From Sisyra terminalis (taxonomy: Eukaryota > Arthropoda > Insecta > Neuroptera > Sisyridae): a stretch of 64,000 nucleotides of DNA. Every line of letters begins with the position of its first letter. Position 1 is the first letter of the stretch. The translations under genes and the position numbers were made by a program. The DNA is taken from positions 45,756,001-45,820,000 of the forward strand of contig OY292278.1 of the NCBI GenBank assembly GCA_958496175.1. Reading direction: 5' to 3'. The notes beneath the pieces are model-generated. The model saw only the letters and a program-made list of their open reading frames with translations, did not search any database and was not told where the DNA came from. Shown piece after piece: positions 11,158 to 23,225 of this stretch.

Positions 11158-11788
11158 TTAGACTGGACCAAAATCATCGACTTTTTTTTTTGAAAAGTAT
11201 ATCGAAAATATTGTCAAGGTGACAAGAAAAAAAATATCAGGAAGGTTTGAGCCCTTAATATTAATATTACGAGGTCTATCATTTTTAATTTCGATTTTTT
11301 ATTTGTGCTTTAATTTTTGCGTCAATGCTGTCAAACTATCAAGGTAAAAAAATTCATCTGCACAGATATTTATAGAGAATTAAATTCTGTACAAAAAATG
11401 ACTCTTTAAAAATTTTTGCCAGACACGCCGTTTCCGAACAATCAAGCTTTAAACATTGATACAATTTTTAGGTTTATCTTCTTTATTTGAAAATTTTGTT
11501 ACTAACGAACAAATAAATATATAGAAATGAACAATATAGATTCTTAAAGGAGATTAAATGTTCTATAAAAAAGGTCTCTTAACGTTTTTACAAAAAATTA
11601 CTTTTTCAAAAGTTATTAACAATTAAAGTTGAAGGAAAAATTAATTTTTTTTTTGTCATTGTTGAACCAATTTTGAAAGATTGATTTTATGTAAAAACAT
11701 TAAGAGACCTTTTTTGTAGAGCATTAAATTCCCTTCAAGAATCTGTATTGTTCATTTCTATATCTTTAATTGTTCGTTAGTTACAAAA
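11158..11788. mobile_element. palindromic MITE, family P, copy P1 (truncated)
   Basis: Starts TTAGACTGGACCAAAA. The left arm runs to about 11635, then turns back (from about 11660) into its own reverse complement, up to GTTCGTTAGTTACAAAAT at 11787. The rest of the right arm is missing; jockey sequence J3 follows directly. Shared blocks with P2 and P3: TTAATATTAATATTA, GACACGCCGTTTCCGAA, TATAAAAAAGGTCTCTTAA. No coding capacity. Confidence 0.8.
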
Positions 11789-12246
11789 TATGGAATACAG
11801 TTTTGGGGTACTGCATCCAACTCCAACATTGAAATCCTACAAAGATTCCAATCCACCCTACGACAAATAATCGGTGCTCCATGGTATGTAAACAATAAAA
11901 AAATACATGAAGATACAGAAATGCCATCTGTATAGGAGGAAATTCAAAGGTTTATTAAAAAATACCTGACAAAACTAGCCGATCATTTCCAAGGTTTATA
12001 AATTACACAGGTTGCCCCATTAGAAAAAAAAATGACGTCATACGAAGAATTTTGAAGTTTGAATCAGTCTGAAGATATGTACAAATTTCTTCTAGATACG
12101 TCACGTAGCGCATGAGGCCACCTGTGTATTTTATAAACCTTGGATCATTCCAACCATCAGGCAATAAACTTATTGGACAACAATGAGATGATAAAAAGGT
12201 TACAAAAATGGAATGTAATAGATTTACCTGATAGATTTAGTAACTA
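11789..12246 (+). pseudogene. jockey-type LINE 3' end, coding tail (copy J3)
   Basis: C-terminal part of a jockey RT protein: YGIQFWGTASNSNIEILQ, FQSTLRQIIGAPWYVNN, then EEIQRFIKKYLTKLADHF. It is interrupted by a MITE (11990-12142) and resumes with NHQAINLLDNNEMIKRLQKW and LPDRFSN before a stop at about 12245. It lacks everything N-terminal, including the catalytic core. It joins the interior of palindrome P1 directly, so the 5' junction is either the LINE insertion point or a later deletion. It is close to J2 in this region but not identical. Confidence 0.85.
11990..12142 (+). mobile_element. 153-bp MITE with 9-bp target duplication, copy 1
   Basis: Ends CAAGGTTTATAAATTACAC and GTGTATTTTATAAACCTTG. 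Flanks are GATCATTTC (11981-11989) and GATCATTCC (12143-12151), 8 of 9 identical. Removing the element restores the jockey frame across the site. A 9-bp duplication points to a Mutator-like (MULE) origin. Confidence 0.88.
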
Positions 12247-12637
12247 AACAAATATTCCTATTAACTATCTGTTGCCAAATTATTATTTCTTATTATATAG
12301 CTTTATTTTTAAATATTACTTAGATATTAATGTTTCACATTATTATTAGCATTGATATTGTTATTATAGACTATTATTATTATTCTTATTGCTACTGTTG
12401 ATTGTTTTAATGATTGTTGTTATTGCTATAAGAGTTACTATTATTGCTATTGTTGCTATTGATTGTTAAACATGTATTTTGTACTTATACAGCACTAATC
12501 TTCTGGGATTTGTGCTTACATGTGATTGTCTATGGATTGAATGCACTTATTGCAACCCTATGCAGATTGTGCAATTTATTTGAAAAGAATAACTTTATGT
12601 ACCCAGAACGGTAGTACCAACTCGGGTTCTGGTATAC
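12247..12637 (+). other. probable 3' UTR of jockey J3, TTA/TTG-rich
   Basis: Follows the J3 stop; rich in ATTATT and GTTATTGCT triplets and otherwise featureless. The second MITE copy is inserted near its end, flanked by unrelated-looking DNA. Confidence 0.45.
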
Positions 12638-12802
12638 CAAGGTTTATAAAATACACAGGTGACCTCATGGTGGCTACGTGATGGATACGTGACGTATCCA
12701 GAGGAAATTTGTACATATCTTCAGACTGATTCAATTTCAAAATTCTTCGTATGACGTCATTTTTTTTTCTAATGGGGCAACCTGTGTAATTTATAAACCT
12801 TG
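12638..12802 (-). mobile_element. 165-bp MITE with 9-bp target duplication, copy 2
   Basis: Same family as 11990-12142 but inverted. The flanking 9-mers CTGGTATAC (12629-12637 and 12803-12811) are identical. Inner block GACGTCAT and GGGGCAACCTGTGTAA are shared. The minus-strand ORF across 12576-12917 is an artefact of this element. Confidence 0.92.
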
Positions 12803-12811
12803 CTGGTATAC

Positions 12812-13954
12812 CTCCAACGTTTTTTGGGATATAAAAGTATTCAGACTTCAGAACAACACGAATTTTTATCCTACCGATTCCATTCGCGTATTTCAATTTT
12901 GTGATCATTGACGACACGAAATGAGACGAATATAGACGTAAAAATTGTCATAAAAAAGTAAACAACGTATTTGACATATATAAATAAAGCCATACACGTC
13001 TCTGTAGCGTCAGCGTAGACGTGGAATAAAATTTCCATTTTACGTACGTAGCTCATCTGAAATATGCAAAAGTATGTTCGAATGTATCCCTATCTGCTGT
13101 GTACATTTTATTCGTATTTCGTACAGCCAGCCATAGTGGAAGCGGAGATCTGACAGAATATGGGAAACGAATGGGAAATGAGCCTGAATGGGCCACAAGC
13201 ACGTTTACTGTGCCTGCTACTTATGGTACGACCAAATCTGCTCTTTGAATTTCGATACAACTGCACTTCGGGGGTGCAATGAACAAAAAATGATTGCTTC
13301 CCTTTTTTATATTCCACTTCTCCAGTGGATGAATAGGAAAAAAACTAAAGTTGAGAAGATCAAATCCAATATTTTATATGTACAAAGGTAAAATTAAAGA
13401 GGTTGAGGTAAAAGAATATGGAATATAGAATACTTTTAGATTCACCTCGTCAAAGAAGATATCCTCCCCTTGAAAGCAAGCCAAGGACCATATGACCAAG
13501 AAGTTAACAAAAATGAGTGATTTTTGGTCAAAAAACTTTTCATTCAATAATCAACACTTTCTACCAATTCACCTCACCGAAAAATTGGTCAATCTTGATA
13601 AAAATTTTAACAGCAAATGAAAATAAAACTTATGATTTTAATTTTAAACACAAATATTGTGAAATTTCATTGGGAAATTTACAAATTAGGCGAGAGGGAC
13701 TGTTTAAACTCTCGTTTTTTTATCAACCTCGAAAAGCACATCTCATTAGTGTGATGTGCATCATTTAAGCTGCATAATTATAAAGCAAACTTCAAAGAAG
13801 AAAAATAAATTGCAGTGAGTACTTACGAGAACATTTTTTTTTTTCATAAACGAACGAACAATTAATGGAAAAGACATACCTGAAACAAATAAGAAAAATA
13901 TGTTAGAAAATATTTAAATATTTTTTTAATGAATAAAGGAATTAATTTTAGTAA
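12812..13954. other. noncoding DNA
   Basis: Slightly GC-richer at about 13090-13290. Short open stretches (13188-13391 plus, 13108-13317 minus) have no recognisable domain. No repeat identified. Confidence 0.5.
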
Positions 13955-15358
13955 CTAATTTAAGGGCGTGGGATACGTCAAAATAAACCATTGAAGAGAT
14001 CATTTAGATCTTAAGATTATGCAGGATTATATTAAAAAAAATCCAGTTTGGATCTACCTTTTGAGGCCCTAATAGGCCAATGAGTATTAAGAAAAAATAA
14101 AACACTGTGGTTTCGTGGGGTGTTGGAATAAAAAAGTCCTAGAAAATAAATTTTAATAGCCCTGAGAGTAGCAAAAGAAAAAATGATTGTTTTAGGTTGT
14201 ACAAATCAATATTTTTTGGTAAACATCTGTAGTGATCGATATTTTGTAAAATATCGATCAAAAAATTTAAAATTAATGTTCGTTGTCAAACTGATATTTT
14301 AAACTAAAAAAAAATCTTTTACTTTTATAGATTGGGATCATTTAAATGTGAGTTATAAGGCGTAAGAAATGGAAGTTAACAAAGAAAAAATTAGGTACAT
14401 TAAGATCATCTAGATCTTTAGAATATGCGGGATTATATTTAAAAATAATCCAGATTTGATCTACTTTTGATGCCCTATCTTGTAAAATATCGATCAAATA
14501 ATTTAAGATTTACGTTCATTGTCAAAATGATATTTTAAAGTAAAAAAAAAAAATTTGCTTTTATAGATTGGGTTCATTTAAATGTGAGTTTTTAGGCGTT
14601 AAAAATGGAAGTTAACAAAGAAAAACTTTGGTACATTTAAGATCATCTCAATCTTTAGAATATGCAGGATTATATTTATAAAAAAACAGTTTTTATTTAC
14701 GATTGAGGTTTTAATAGACCAATGAGTTTCAACAGAAAATAAAACACAGTGGTTTCGTGTGGTTCATCATAAATCTTTGGAATAAGAGTAGAGTTCAAGA
14801 AAATTAATTTTAATTGCCCTAAGAATAGCAGGGAAAAATGTTTGTTAGAAAGGAGAAAACATTTTTTTTTTTGGATAGATGTCTATAGTGATTGATTTCT
14901 CGTAAAATATCGATCAAACAATCTTAGATTAATGTAGGTTATCAAGGTGACATTGTGAACTAAAAAAAAATATTTTGCTCTTTTGTATTGGGAGCATTTA
15001 GTTGTGAATTATTAGAAAAGTTTAACAATTTTTTTAATTAATAAAAAGCACTTAATTTTAGTAACTTATTTCAGGGTGTGAAACATGTCAAAATTAAGGA
15101 TCATCTAAAACTTTAGATTATGCTGAAATATATTTAAAAAGATCCAGTTTTGATCTGCTTTTTGGGACCCCAATAAGCCAATCAAGTTGAGACGAGTTTT
15201 CATCATTAGGTGTTGGAATAAAAGAGTAGAGTCCAAATAAATTAATTTTAATAGCCTTAAGAAGAGCAGGGACACAATGCTTGTATTAAGGTGAATAAAA
15301 AGATATTCATTATTTTTTTAGTAGATGTCTTTAGTGATCGATATTTCGTAAAATATTA
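13955..15358. repeat. degenerate tandem array, about four units
   Basis: Units of roughly 400-450 bp start near 13955, 14376, 14610 and 15040; the second is shortened to about 240 bp. Recognisable blocks recur in order: GATCATCTAGATCTTTAGA, ATGCAGGATTATATT, CCAGTTTTGATCTAC, TGGTTTCGTG, GTGATCGATATTT with GTAAAATATCGATCA, and GGAAGTTAACAAAG. The units have drifted considerably, so the array is old. It ends abruptly where P2 begins. Confidence 0.8.
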
Positions 15359-15359
15359 A

Positions 15360-16477
15360 TAGCCCTTAATATTAATATTAAGAGGTCTATCACCTTTAAT
15401 TTCGGTATTTAATTTATGCTTTCATTTTGGCGTCAATGCTGTCAAACTATCAAGGTAAAAAAATTCATCTTCACATATATTTATAGAAAATTGAATTCCC
15501 TGCAAAAAACGTTTCTTTGAAAATTTTTGCCAGACACGCCGTTTCCGAATAATCAAGCTTTAAAAATTGAAATAAATTTTAGATTTATCTTTTTTATTTT
15601 GGAATTTTATAACTAACGAACAAATAAATATAAAGAAATAAACAATATAGATTTTTGAAGGAAATTTAATGCTCTACAAAGAAGATATCTTAACATTTTT
15701 ACATAAAATAACTTTTTCAAAATTGGTGCAGCAACGAAAAAAAAAGCAATAGTTTAATTTTTCCTTCAACTTTAATTGTTAATAACTTTTGAAAAAGTAA
15801 TTTTATGTAAAAACGTATGATTAGAAAATAATCTTCTTTATTAAGGAATTTTGTAACTAACGACCAAATACATATATAGAAATTAACAATATAGATTCTT
15901 GAAGGGAATTTAATGCTCTACAAAAAAGGTCTCCTAACGTTTTTACATAAAATTACTTTTCCAAAAGTAATTAACAATTAAAGTGGAAGGAAAAATTAAA
16001 TTATTAATTTTTTCGTTGCTGATCCAATTTTGAATGAGTGATTTTATCTAAAAATGTTAAGAGACTTTTTTTGTAGAGCATTAAATTCCCTTCAAGAATC
16101 TATATTGTTCATTTCTATATATTTATTTTTTCGTTCGTTACAAAATTCCAAAATAAAGAAGATAAATCTAAAAATGTTATCAATGTTTAAAGCTTGATTA
16201 TTCGGAAACGGCGTGTCTGACAAAAATTTTCAAATACGTTTTTTGTAGGGAATTTAATTTTCTATAAATATATGTGCAGATGAATTTTTTTACCCTGATA
16301 GTTTGACAGCATTGACGCAAAAATGAAAGCACAAATAAAAAATCGAAATTAAAGATGATAGACCTCTTAATATTAATATTTAGGGCTCAACCTTCCCTAT
16401 ATTTTTTTTGGTCACCTTGAACAATATTTCGCAATACTTTTCAAAAAAAAGTTGTCGATTTTTTTGGCCCAGTCTAA
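15360..16477. mobile_element. palindromic MITE, family P, copy P2
   Basis: The right end TTTGGCCCAGTCTAA is intact; the left tip is missing, the element starting at CCCTTAATATTAATATTAAG next to the tandem array. The interior contains an extra partial repeat: the block CTCTACAAAAAAGG and its flanks occur at about 15675 and again at 15915, and the turn-around motif recurs, so the copy has an internal inverted duplication. Confidence 0.8.
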
Positions 16478-17827
16478 TGGACATTATAACTTTGCCACTT
16501 GCCCAACGACTTGCAACTGTATCAGAAAAAATTTTATGTTTTACAACTGCTAATATGATAGCTGTTTTTTTTCATAGAGTTGAATCTTTTGTATTTCTGG
16601 ACTTGGATGAATTATATCAGCTTTAGTAAGACCGAATTTATTTTCAAGTTTCCATATGAAAATAGATTTGATAAGTTTGTTACAATTACATTTATCGTTC
16701 TCCAAAATTCCAAAGCATATATCGTAAAAATCATGAAATAAATTTGAATGATAGAAATGATAAATTTTGCTAGTTTACCAAGACAGTACGTAAAATGAAA
16801 ATTTTAAATTTGTTCCCAAGTTTTAAGAAACGATTATATAGAGCAAGTTACGCGGCGCCAACGATATGCAATTTGCGAATTTGGACATAAACTGCATTGG
16901 ATATGATGGCCGATTTAATCTGAGTTACATACGATATACCATAGCAAAAGTTCGCTGGAAAGTTGTAGGGAAATTTTTGTCTTTCGCATAGAGAAAAAGG
17001 CTGACAAAAGTCTCATTACCACATTACACACCTCGACTTGGATGTGTCGGTTGTGGCAGTCATTAAACATGAGTTATTACTCGAGTCGTTGTTATCAAGT
17101 ATACGGTCGGTGCACATAGCGAAAGCAGCGCCCATCTCATCACCATCAACTCCAACCACACCGACAACTTCTGGTCCCAACACCATCAAAACCGTTCCCC
17201 CTATTCCCTGTTCCCTGCTCTCTTTTGCGCCTTTACTTACACAACTCCAGTCATCCAGCCGTAATATGCATCCCACAAAAATAAACTGCACTTACACATA
17301 CACATATAAGGCTTAATCTTATTCACTGCCATTTCTTTTTCACCACTTCCCTATTCACTAACTCTTAGCAGGTGAAATATTAAAACTTGAATCAGAGGAA
17401 ATTGTTTAAATTTGTTGAAAAAGCTCATGAAAGCTCATCTAATTTTTCTGAGCTTCTACGAAATAAATGAGTTCTTCACAGACTTTTATCCCACTCTTTT
17501 CAGTTACACATGTCTAAAACTATAAAGTTTTTGCACTATGAAAAAGTTTATGCAAGTACTTTTGATTGATATTTAAAATTAGTCTTTGGAGTTATAGAAA
17601 CAATTTTGCATTCCATAAAAGTGCTATTCTTATATATTTCAAGCTATTATAATATCCAGCGGTCAGAGAAGTCTGGAAATGTCCAGAAATTTCATGGGAT
17701 TAAGAAAAAAAATCAAGACTTTAGTAAATAAGTACCATCCCTGGTCATTAGGGTATCCGTAATTTCCCAAATTGTTATTTTTTACAGCGATCGCCTCCTG
17801 AATTTTTAATTTAAGATACAAAAAAAT
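16478..17827. other. noncoding DNA
   Basis: No recognised repeat. The region 17010-17300 is richer in GC and open on both strands, with serine/threonine/proline-rich low-complexity translations; not accepted as coding. Confidence 0.5.
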
Positions 17828-18055
17828 GGCTAAAGTGTACTTTAGTACACCCACAATCTGGCAACGTTATATTTTCGACTTTGTTTTTAATATAATTCGC
17901 GATATTTTTGTTAATTCAATTCTAATATGCTATAATTCTCTCTTTTGTAGCTATATTTTCATTAAGGACTTATTAAATCGCGAATTAAATTTAAAAAAAA
18001 AACGTCAAAAATGTAACATTGCCAGATTGTGGGTGTGCTAAAGTACACTTGAGCC
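17828..18055. mobile_element. 228-bp MITE with ~90-bp inverted arms
   Basis: Ends GGCTAAAGTGTACTTTAG and CTAAAGTACACTTGAGCC; the arms continue inwards through CACCCACAATCTGGCAA and, diverging, TTTAATTCGCGAT. Both sides are flanked by an A-run ending in T, so a target duplication cannot be told from simple sequence. Superfamily unknown. Confidence 0.8.
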
Positions 18056-18194
18056 AAAAAAAATATCCAATACAATTAAGCTCTTAATTTCGTGATTAAA
18101 CCGTACCAGAATCATGTTACTTCTACCATTTTAATAACATAGGATTATTTAACTTCTTACTTTTAATTTTTTTCTCAGAAACAAATGAATAAAA

Positions 18195-18330
18195 AGATTT
18201 ATAATCAAATTATTCTGACGTAAAATTTAACGCTCTACAAAAAAGGTCTCTTATGAATTTTCGATTAAATCACTCCATTAAAAGTTATTCAACATTTAAC
18301 TTGTGTCTAAAATAAATCTTGCAATATTTT
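18195..18330. repeat. fragment related to palindrome families P and Q
   Basis: Contains TTTAACGCTCTACAAAAAAG and GTCTCTTATGAATTTTCGAT followed by AAAAGTTATTCAACATT, a module also present in P (15.9 kb) and Q (42.4 kb). No arm partner nearby. Confidence 0.55.
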
Positions 18331-19017
18331 CAAGTTTTTGCTCATTTTTAACTATAAAGTCATTGAAAGAGAAAATAAAAATTATTATCATTAGAGCGCC
18401 AGTGATTATTTGTGTTAATTTTATGGTTTGAATTGAAAATTAAACAAAAAAATCATTTTTTGACAGTTAAAACAGATGGCATAAGATCTGAATTCTCTAT
18501 AGTCGTGAAATTCAATGTATCCAGGATCTCTAATAAATCAAAAAATAAAACGAAAAATTCTAACGATAGATTTCGAATAAGGGTGTATAATTTGATAGGT
18601 AATGGATGATTTTAAAAAATGATCCTCTTTATTGGGATATACACTATTAAAATCCAAATAATTTCCTACAAATTTCAACTATTAATATAACTAGCCATAT
18701 TTTTGAACATTTTAAATAAATAAAAAATTAAAGAAAAATAATACAAAGGAACTTTTGAAAGCTTTTTAATTTGATATCCAGAATTTTTATTTGAGCCCTG
18801 AATGGCTTAAGACTTTGATAGTTGTTAACGATTAAAAAAATCTCTGATTTCCCAGAAATTAAACGTCGCTTTTTTACCAAGCTGAATCAATAAAAGCTTG
18901 TCAACTAGAAAAAATTGATCAATTTTAAGAAAAAGATAGTGAAATTATATTCAAGATCATTTTTCTACCCACATTCTATTGCTCTATAGATCCTTTGTAC
19001 AGATTTACATTGATATA

Positions 19018-19249
19018 CAGTATAATCTCACTAATCCGGCACTTCGATAGATCGGCACGTCCAATAATCCGGCACCCTCCGCCCACGCCTCCCTCGCCTC
19101 TCTATACCTATGCATACATTTATTCCCTCTATAAAATTCTTTATTTTATTCTTTGCCTACGACTTTTCACTATAATCCAGTAATCCGAACATTCCAATAA
19201 TCCGGCATCCTCCGGTTTTTAATAGTGCCGGATTAGTGAGATTACACTG
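19018..19249. mobile_element. pogo/Tigger-type MITE, TA target
   Basis: Ends CAGTATAATCTCACTAATCC and TAGTGAGATTACACTG, with TA on each side (19016-19017, 19250-19251). The inner CCGGCA repeats (TCCGGCACTT, AATCCGGCATCCTCC) are typical of pogo-like short elements of insects. It is 232 bp long and noncoding. Confidence 0.9.
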
Positions 19250-21195
19250 TATAGCTATGAAGAAATTAAGTTTTTAGAATATCCGGTCAATTTTCCTAAT
19301 TTCCCTTGAGCTAATGAATTTCCTTAACTCCAAATTTCTTAATCGTTGAACATACTATGCAAAAGGATACCATGAAATTTCGAAGATATGAACTAGTTCT
19401 ACTGAATAAATTGATCAAAAATTTTATCTACTCTTTACCCTTTTAGAATGAGGTGGAAACAATAAATGTTTAATACAAAATTAATCTCAGAAAAACTTGA
19501 AAAATATCTCCAATTTTCCATTAACTTTCTTTTATAATCCAATGACAATGAATTTTCAGTTTGCTTCATAAAAATATTGTTGAGTAAGTGTATAACTCGA
19601 ACCACTACTATAGAGATACGACTAGTGTATCGATTGATAGTAATATACATTTGAATGGGGAAAAATGGCTCAAAAATATCCAAATAAAAAAGATCAACAC
19701 TTTCCAACGTTAAACTTAACGACAATGGTGAATTGTCCAATAAAAAATGCGGCGACAGCCTGCCTGCCGCTGTTTCATTGATTTTCCCTCCGCATGATGT
19801 TTACATTTTCGGCGTGGGATATTAAAAACTTTCAAAATCCGAATTATGAAAAAAGTTTAAATCTGTTTTTTAATTAAATTTTGCGTCCAAAAACCAATGA
19901 TTCTTCTTAAGTGCGCCATTTTCCACCAAATCAATTTCCATTGCCATGCAAACGAACTTCTGTTTTTCCCACAGAAATAATTCTTTTTTGATATAACAAA
20001 TAATACGAGGCCGCCACAAATTTTAAATAGAAATTTCTTATGAATTCCAATTATTTTAAGTCTGACTTTGATGTTAATGATTAGTTAACATATAAATACC
20101 TTGTCTACATTGTGGGTTTTATAATTTGTATTTCATGTTGCTTCTGATGTGAAAAGCCTCTTTGATATCAGCTAACACAATTTAAATCTTATTAAAAATA
20201 TCTCTACGTAAAATCACCGTAGAAATTCGGTTCAACCAACTACACCATTCATTCCCTATTCATTCCCAGTTTCGTATAATTTGTTCTTTGGTTATCCGAT
20301 AAAAAATTGCTCCGAAAAAAAAAATATATAAATATATAAAATAAAATGGAACGAACAATGGTTCATTTCAAATCAAAAACGCCCTTTTTCCATTCACTCC
20401 TTTTGTATAATGTTGCTGGCGGTATTGTTTAATTTTTTTCCTTTTAATTTATGTTATTACTTATATTTCCTCGTTATTTAATAAATTCCCTTTAAAATTC
20501 ACTCTTGCTTTTTTTTTATTATGCTCATAGTTCATACATATATCTAAAGTATAACTATGCCATTAAAATAATGAACAATTTAACTATAAATCTGATTATA
20601 GTTCTTGGTTCCATTTATCACACGAACAATTCCAAAACGAACGCTTTAAATGATTATGATTATTGTGTTTATTTTCTCCCTCATTACAATAACGACATCA
20701 TTTTTCCAACCAACCAAAATTTTTTCCATTATATTATCCCATTTTATTTATAGATGACATTATTTTCCACAAAAAAATCAATTCATTTTTTATCCTTTTC
20801 GTTCCAAAGAAAGCGAATCTTTCAAATTAAAGTCCTCATTTTTCTATTGGATCAAATAAAAAAAAAATTAATATGATTTACTTGTTTATAGTTTGCGGTG
20901 AATTAATGGATTTATTAGATTTAAAAGCTTGAAACAAGATTGTTGTTAAATTACAGGTAATTACATGGCAGAAAGCTCTCGTGTTAATCGTGATAAGATG
21001 TAAAAATGCACCGTATTTATTTTAATTAATGCATTTCGTAATAAAATATGATGCAATTAAACGCATTAAAGTCAATATTTTTTTAAGCCTCCAGTTTGAG
21101 AATATTTGAAAAATAAAATTCATAATAATTAAAAAGGATTGTACAAAAAATTATCAAAGATTCATTTTTGTAATTAATTAATTTATATTGTAACT
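19250..21195. other. AT-rich noncoding DNA
   Basis: No feature recognised. Open stretches at 19435-19740 (minus) and 20505-20753 (plus) are AT-driven and resemble no family. Confidence 0.6.
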
Positions 21196-21420
21196 AGCAA
21201 ATCCCCGCGACTTCGTCTGCGTAACGTATTTTATTTTTCTTATTTCTTTTACGAAAAATATAATCATACTACATCATACATCAAATAAAAAATATCGCCA
21301 AGTTCAATAAATTCGGTCTTAATTATGACTAAAAAAAAGTCGAAAGTTATCAAAATACTCGCGTCAAAATAACCCCATCTCCCTTTTTCGATTCCCGAAT
21401 GAACCTTTTTCCAAAAAGTA
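21196..21420 (-). mobile_element. Helitron-like element 3' fragment (copy D)
   Basis: Begins CTAGCAAATCCCCGCGACTT and follows copy A through GTCTGCGTAACG, AAATATCGCCAAGTTCAATA and CGAAAGTTATCAAAATACTC to about 21415, with an internal deletion; similarity then stops. Confidence 0.7.
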
Positions 21421-21679
21421 TTACACTATTGCACTGTACAACACAACCGCGAAATTGAAATTTGTACAATTGCATGAAACTCAGTTCTTCCATAATCATG
21501 TATAACCATTATGTATCTATAAACTTATTTTTAAAATATCTGAATTTCAACTATATAATTAAATCATATTGGATATATCATTGAAAAGGTATTTAAAAGT
21601 TAAAAAATGATCTATATTAATATTTTTAGTTGAACTATTAAAAAGCACAGTAATTTAATTTAAAGTACAGAAAATTGCC

Positions 21680-21825
21680 TTTTTGAAATATAAATGTTTT
21701 TATAGATAATAATCTGACAGTAAACTTTTTTTTTTATAAAGTTGTTGTAAATAGATTCTTAGGGTTGCTAGTTGCTAAGTAAGGAAATATTAACGAAAAA
21801 AATGTAATAGTAATACTACTGTTAA
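21680..21825 (+). repeat. fragment of the second HLE family
   Basis: Matches about 8565-8780: GAAATATAAATGTTTTTATA, CAGTAAAC plus T-run, TTCTTAGGGTTGCT and GGAAATATTAACG. The tRNA-like part is missing here. Confidence 0.6.
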
Positions 21826-22215
21826 TAATAATAGTTTTGTTCGTTATTGTTGGTTTTCTCTATATATTGTATGATAACTTTCCATTTTTATTTTTGATTG
21901 TTGTGTTGTAAAAGTTGATTGTTCCATTTAGTTTGTGTTCTGAAGTAAATTTTAATTTCTGATTAATTTTGTTTAGATCGGATACCATATTGTCAATCTA
22001 TCGGGCAGTTTTATTAAATAATATAAATGTATCGTTCTCATATCTTCCATAATATATTATTTTATTTTTGTAGGTATTATTCATTAAATATTTATTTTCA
22101 ATGTGGTTCATGTAAATGTCGGCTAGTAGTCCTGATAAAGGGCAACCCATGACCTAGGCTTCCTTTTTGTACCATAGCTTGTAATCGAAAAATTAGCAAA
22201 ACCTTTTATTTAGAT
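21826..22215 (-). pseudogene. Penelope-like element reverse transcriptase, decayed
   Basis: Minus-strand reading from about 22152 gives MGCPLSGLLADIYMNHIEN, then YYGRYENDTFI in the place of the catalytic Y-x-DD box, LNKINQKLKFTSEHK, and KLSYNI before RKPTIT at the end. These are palm and thumb motifs of Penelope-like RTs (G.PMGSPLSP.LA, DD box, LN..H..L.FT.E, YRKPT). Two in-frame stops and a damaged catalytic box show it is dead. A frameshifted stretch upstream (FANFSITSYGTKRKP) probably belongs to the preceding F...Y.Q..G motif. N-terminus and GIY-YIG are absent; it abuts an HLE fragment at 21825. Confidence 0.85.
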
Positions 22216-22558
22216 AAAATATTGCAGCACGTGTGTGTATCTATTACTATTAATGATGAAAGTTCTGGAAAGCTCAATTTTTTCCAAAAATTAACATCTG
22301 AAGATAGGTATTTCATATATAAAAGACCCTGGAGGCGTACGATAAAGTTGCGTTTTCTCACCCTTCCTTTTAGTAAATAGAATAATTACAGTGGTTTATA
22401 AAAAAAAATCAACATTTGGTAAAGTGTGCCTGTTTACAGGCGTTAAAATATTAATTTTTAGATTCAAGTACGTTTTTTGTAAGAATATTAATATTCCGAT
22501 ACGTACTCAAACCTTAAATGCAAATTTCAAAAGAAAATAATTCCATCATAGACATATT

Positions 22559-22590
22559 GCAGACGAAGTTGCGGGCATTAGCAAATGAGG
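22559..22590 (+). repeat. relic of an HLE 3' end
   Basis: GCAGACGAAGTTGCGGGCAT matches the 3' subterminal sequence of copies A-C; the CTAG end has been lost. Confidence 0.55.
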
Positions 22591-22721
22591 GATAAAATAA
22601 AAATCAAAGTACTTTTCATTTTTGTTATGGCTTTGGTCAGTATCGATTCCACAAGCTGAGTAAAAAACCAGTTTTCTCGTTAGCTAGTATGGAATGCAAA
22701 ATACCGTACTTTCAACTGTAG

Positions 22722-22946
22722 ATATGAAATAAGATAGTAAAACCTTGAAGACCAAAATATAGACGAGAGAATGGCAGCTTTAATATGTCGTTTAAGGAAT
22801 TTGAATCGATTTGAGGAATTTATTATTTGTTGTCAATTATAATTACATTAACACCTGTTTCCAAATCCATTAGTGGCACCTTCGAAATTGCATTTTTCTC
22901 ACATTTTGGCCTTCAAGCTTTCACTATGTTATTTCATATCATCAGG
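22722..22946. repeat. small inverted-repeat element
   Basis: Arms of about 40 bp: GATATGAAATAAGATAGTAA with ACCTTGAAGACCAAAAT at the left, and ATTTTGGCCTTCAAGCTTTC with ATTTCATATC at the right, about 130 bp apart. The left portion may be part of an inverted Penelope-type terminus; not resolved. Confidence 0.5.
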
Positions 22947-23225
22947 TGAGAGCAGGTAGGAAATTTTTGCAATTTTAACACCACCTTGGAATTTATCAAG
23001 TTTCGGCCACAATATTGATCATTATGGAACAAAGGTTGATAATTTGAACGTTCCTGCATTCTTTCGCACAATTCAAGAACAGGTTTATTGATTTCGAAAA
23101 TATTTTGTTTTCAGGTAGATCTTAGTGTTTTGTCAAAGTATAAAGGTCACATAAAAGTTTAATTTAAATAGTGGTACCAATATTTTATTTTAGTTTTACT
23201 TTTGGTTATAATTTAAAGACGGCTT

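Noticed and set aside
12576..12917. 113-codon minus-strand ORF
   Set aside because: Almost entirely formed by the inverted MITE copy at 12638-12802; no protein family.
16408..16626. 72-codon plus-strand ORF
   Set aside because: First part is the end of palindrome P2; not a gene.
17016..17316. 91- and 92-codon ORFs on opposite strands
   Set aside because: Serine/threonine/proline-rich low-complexity translations that mirror each other; no family.
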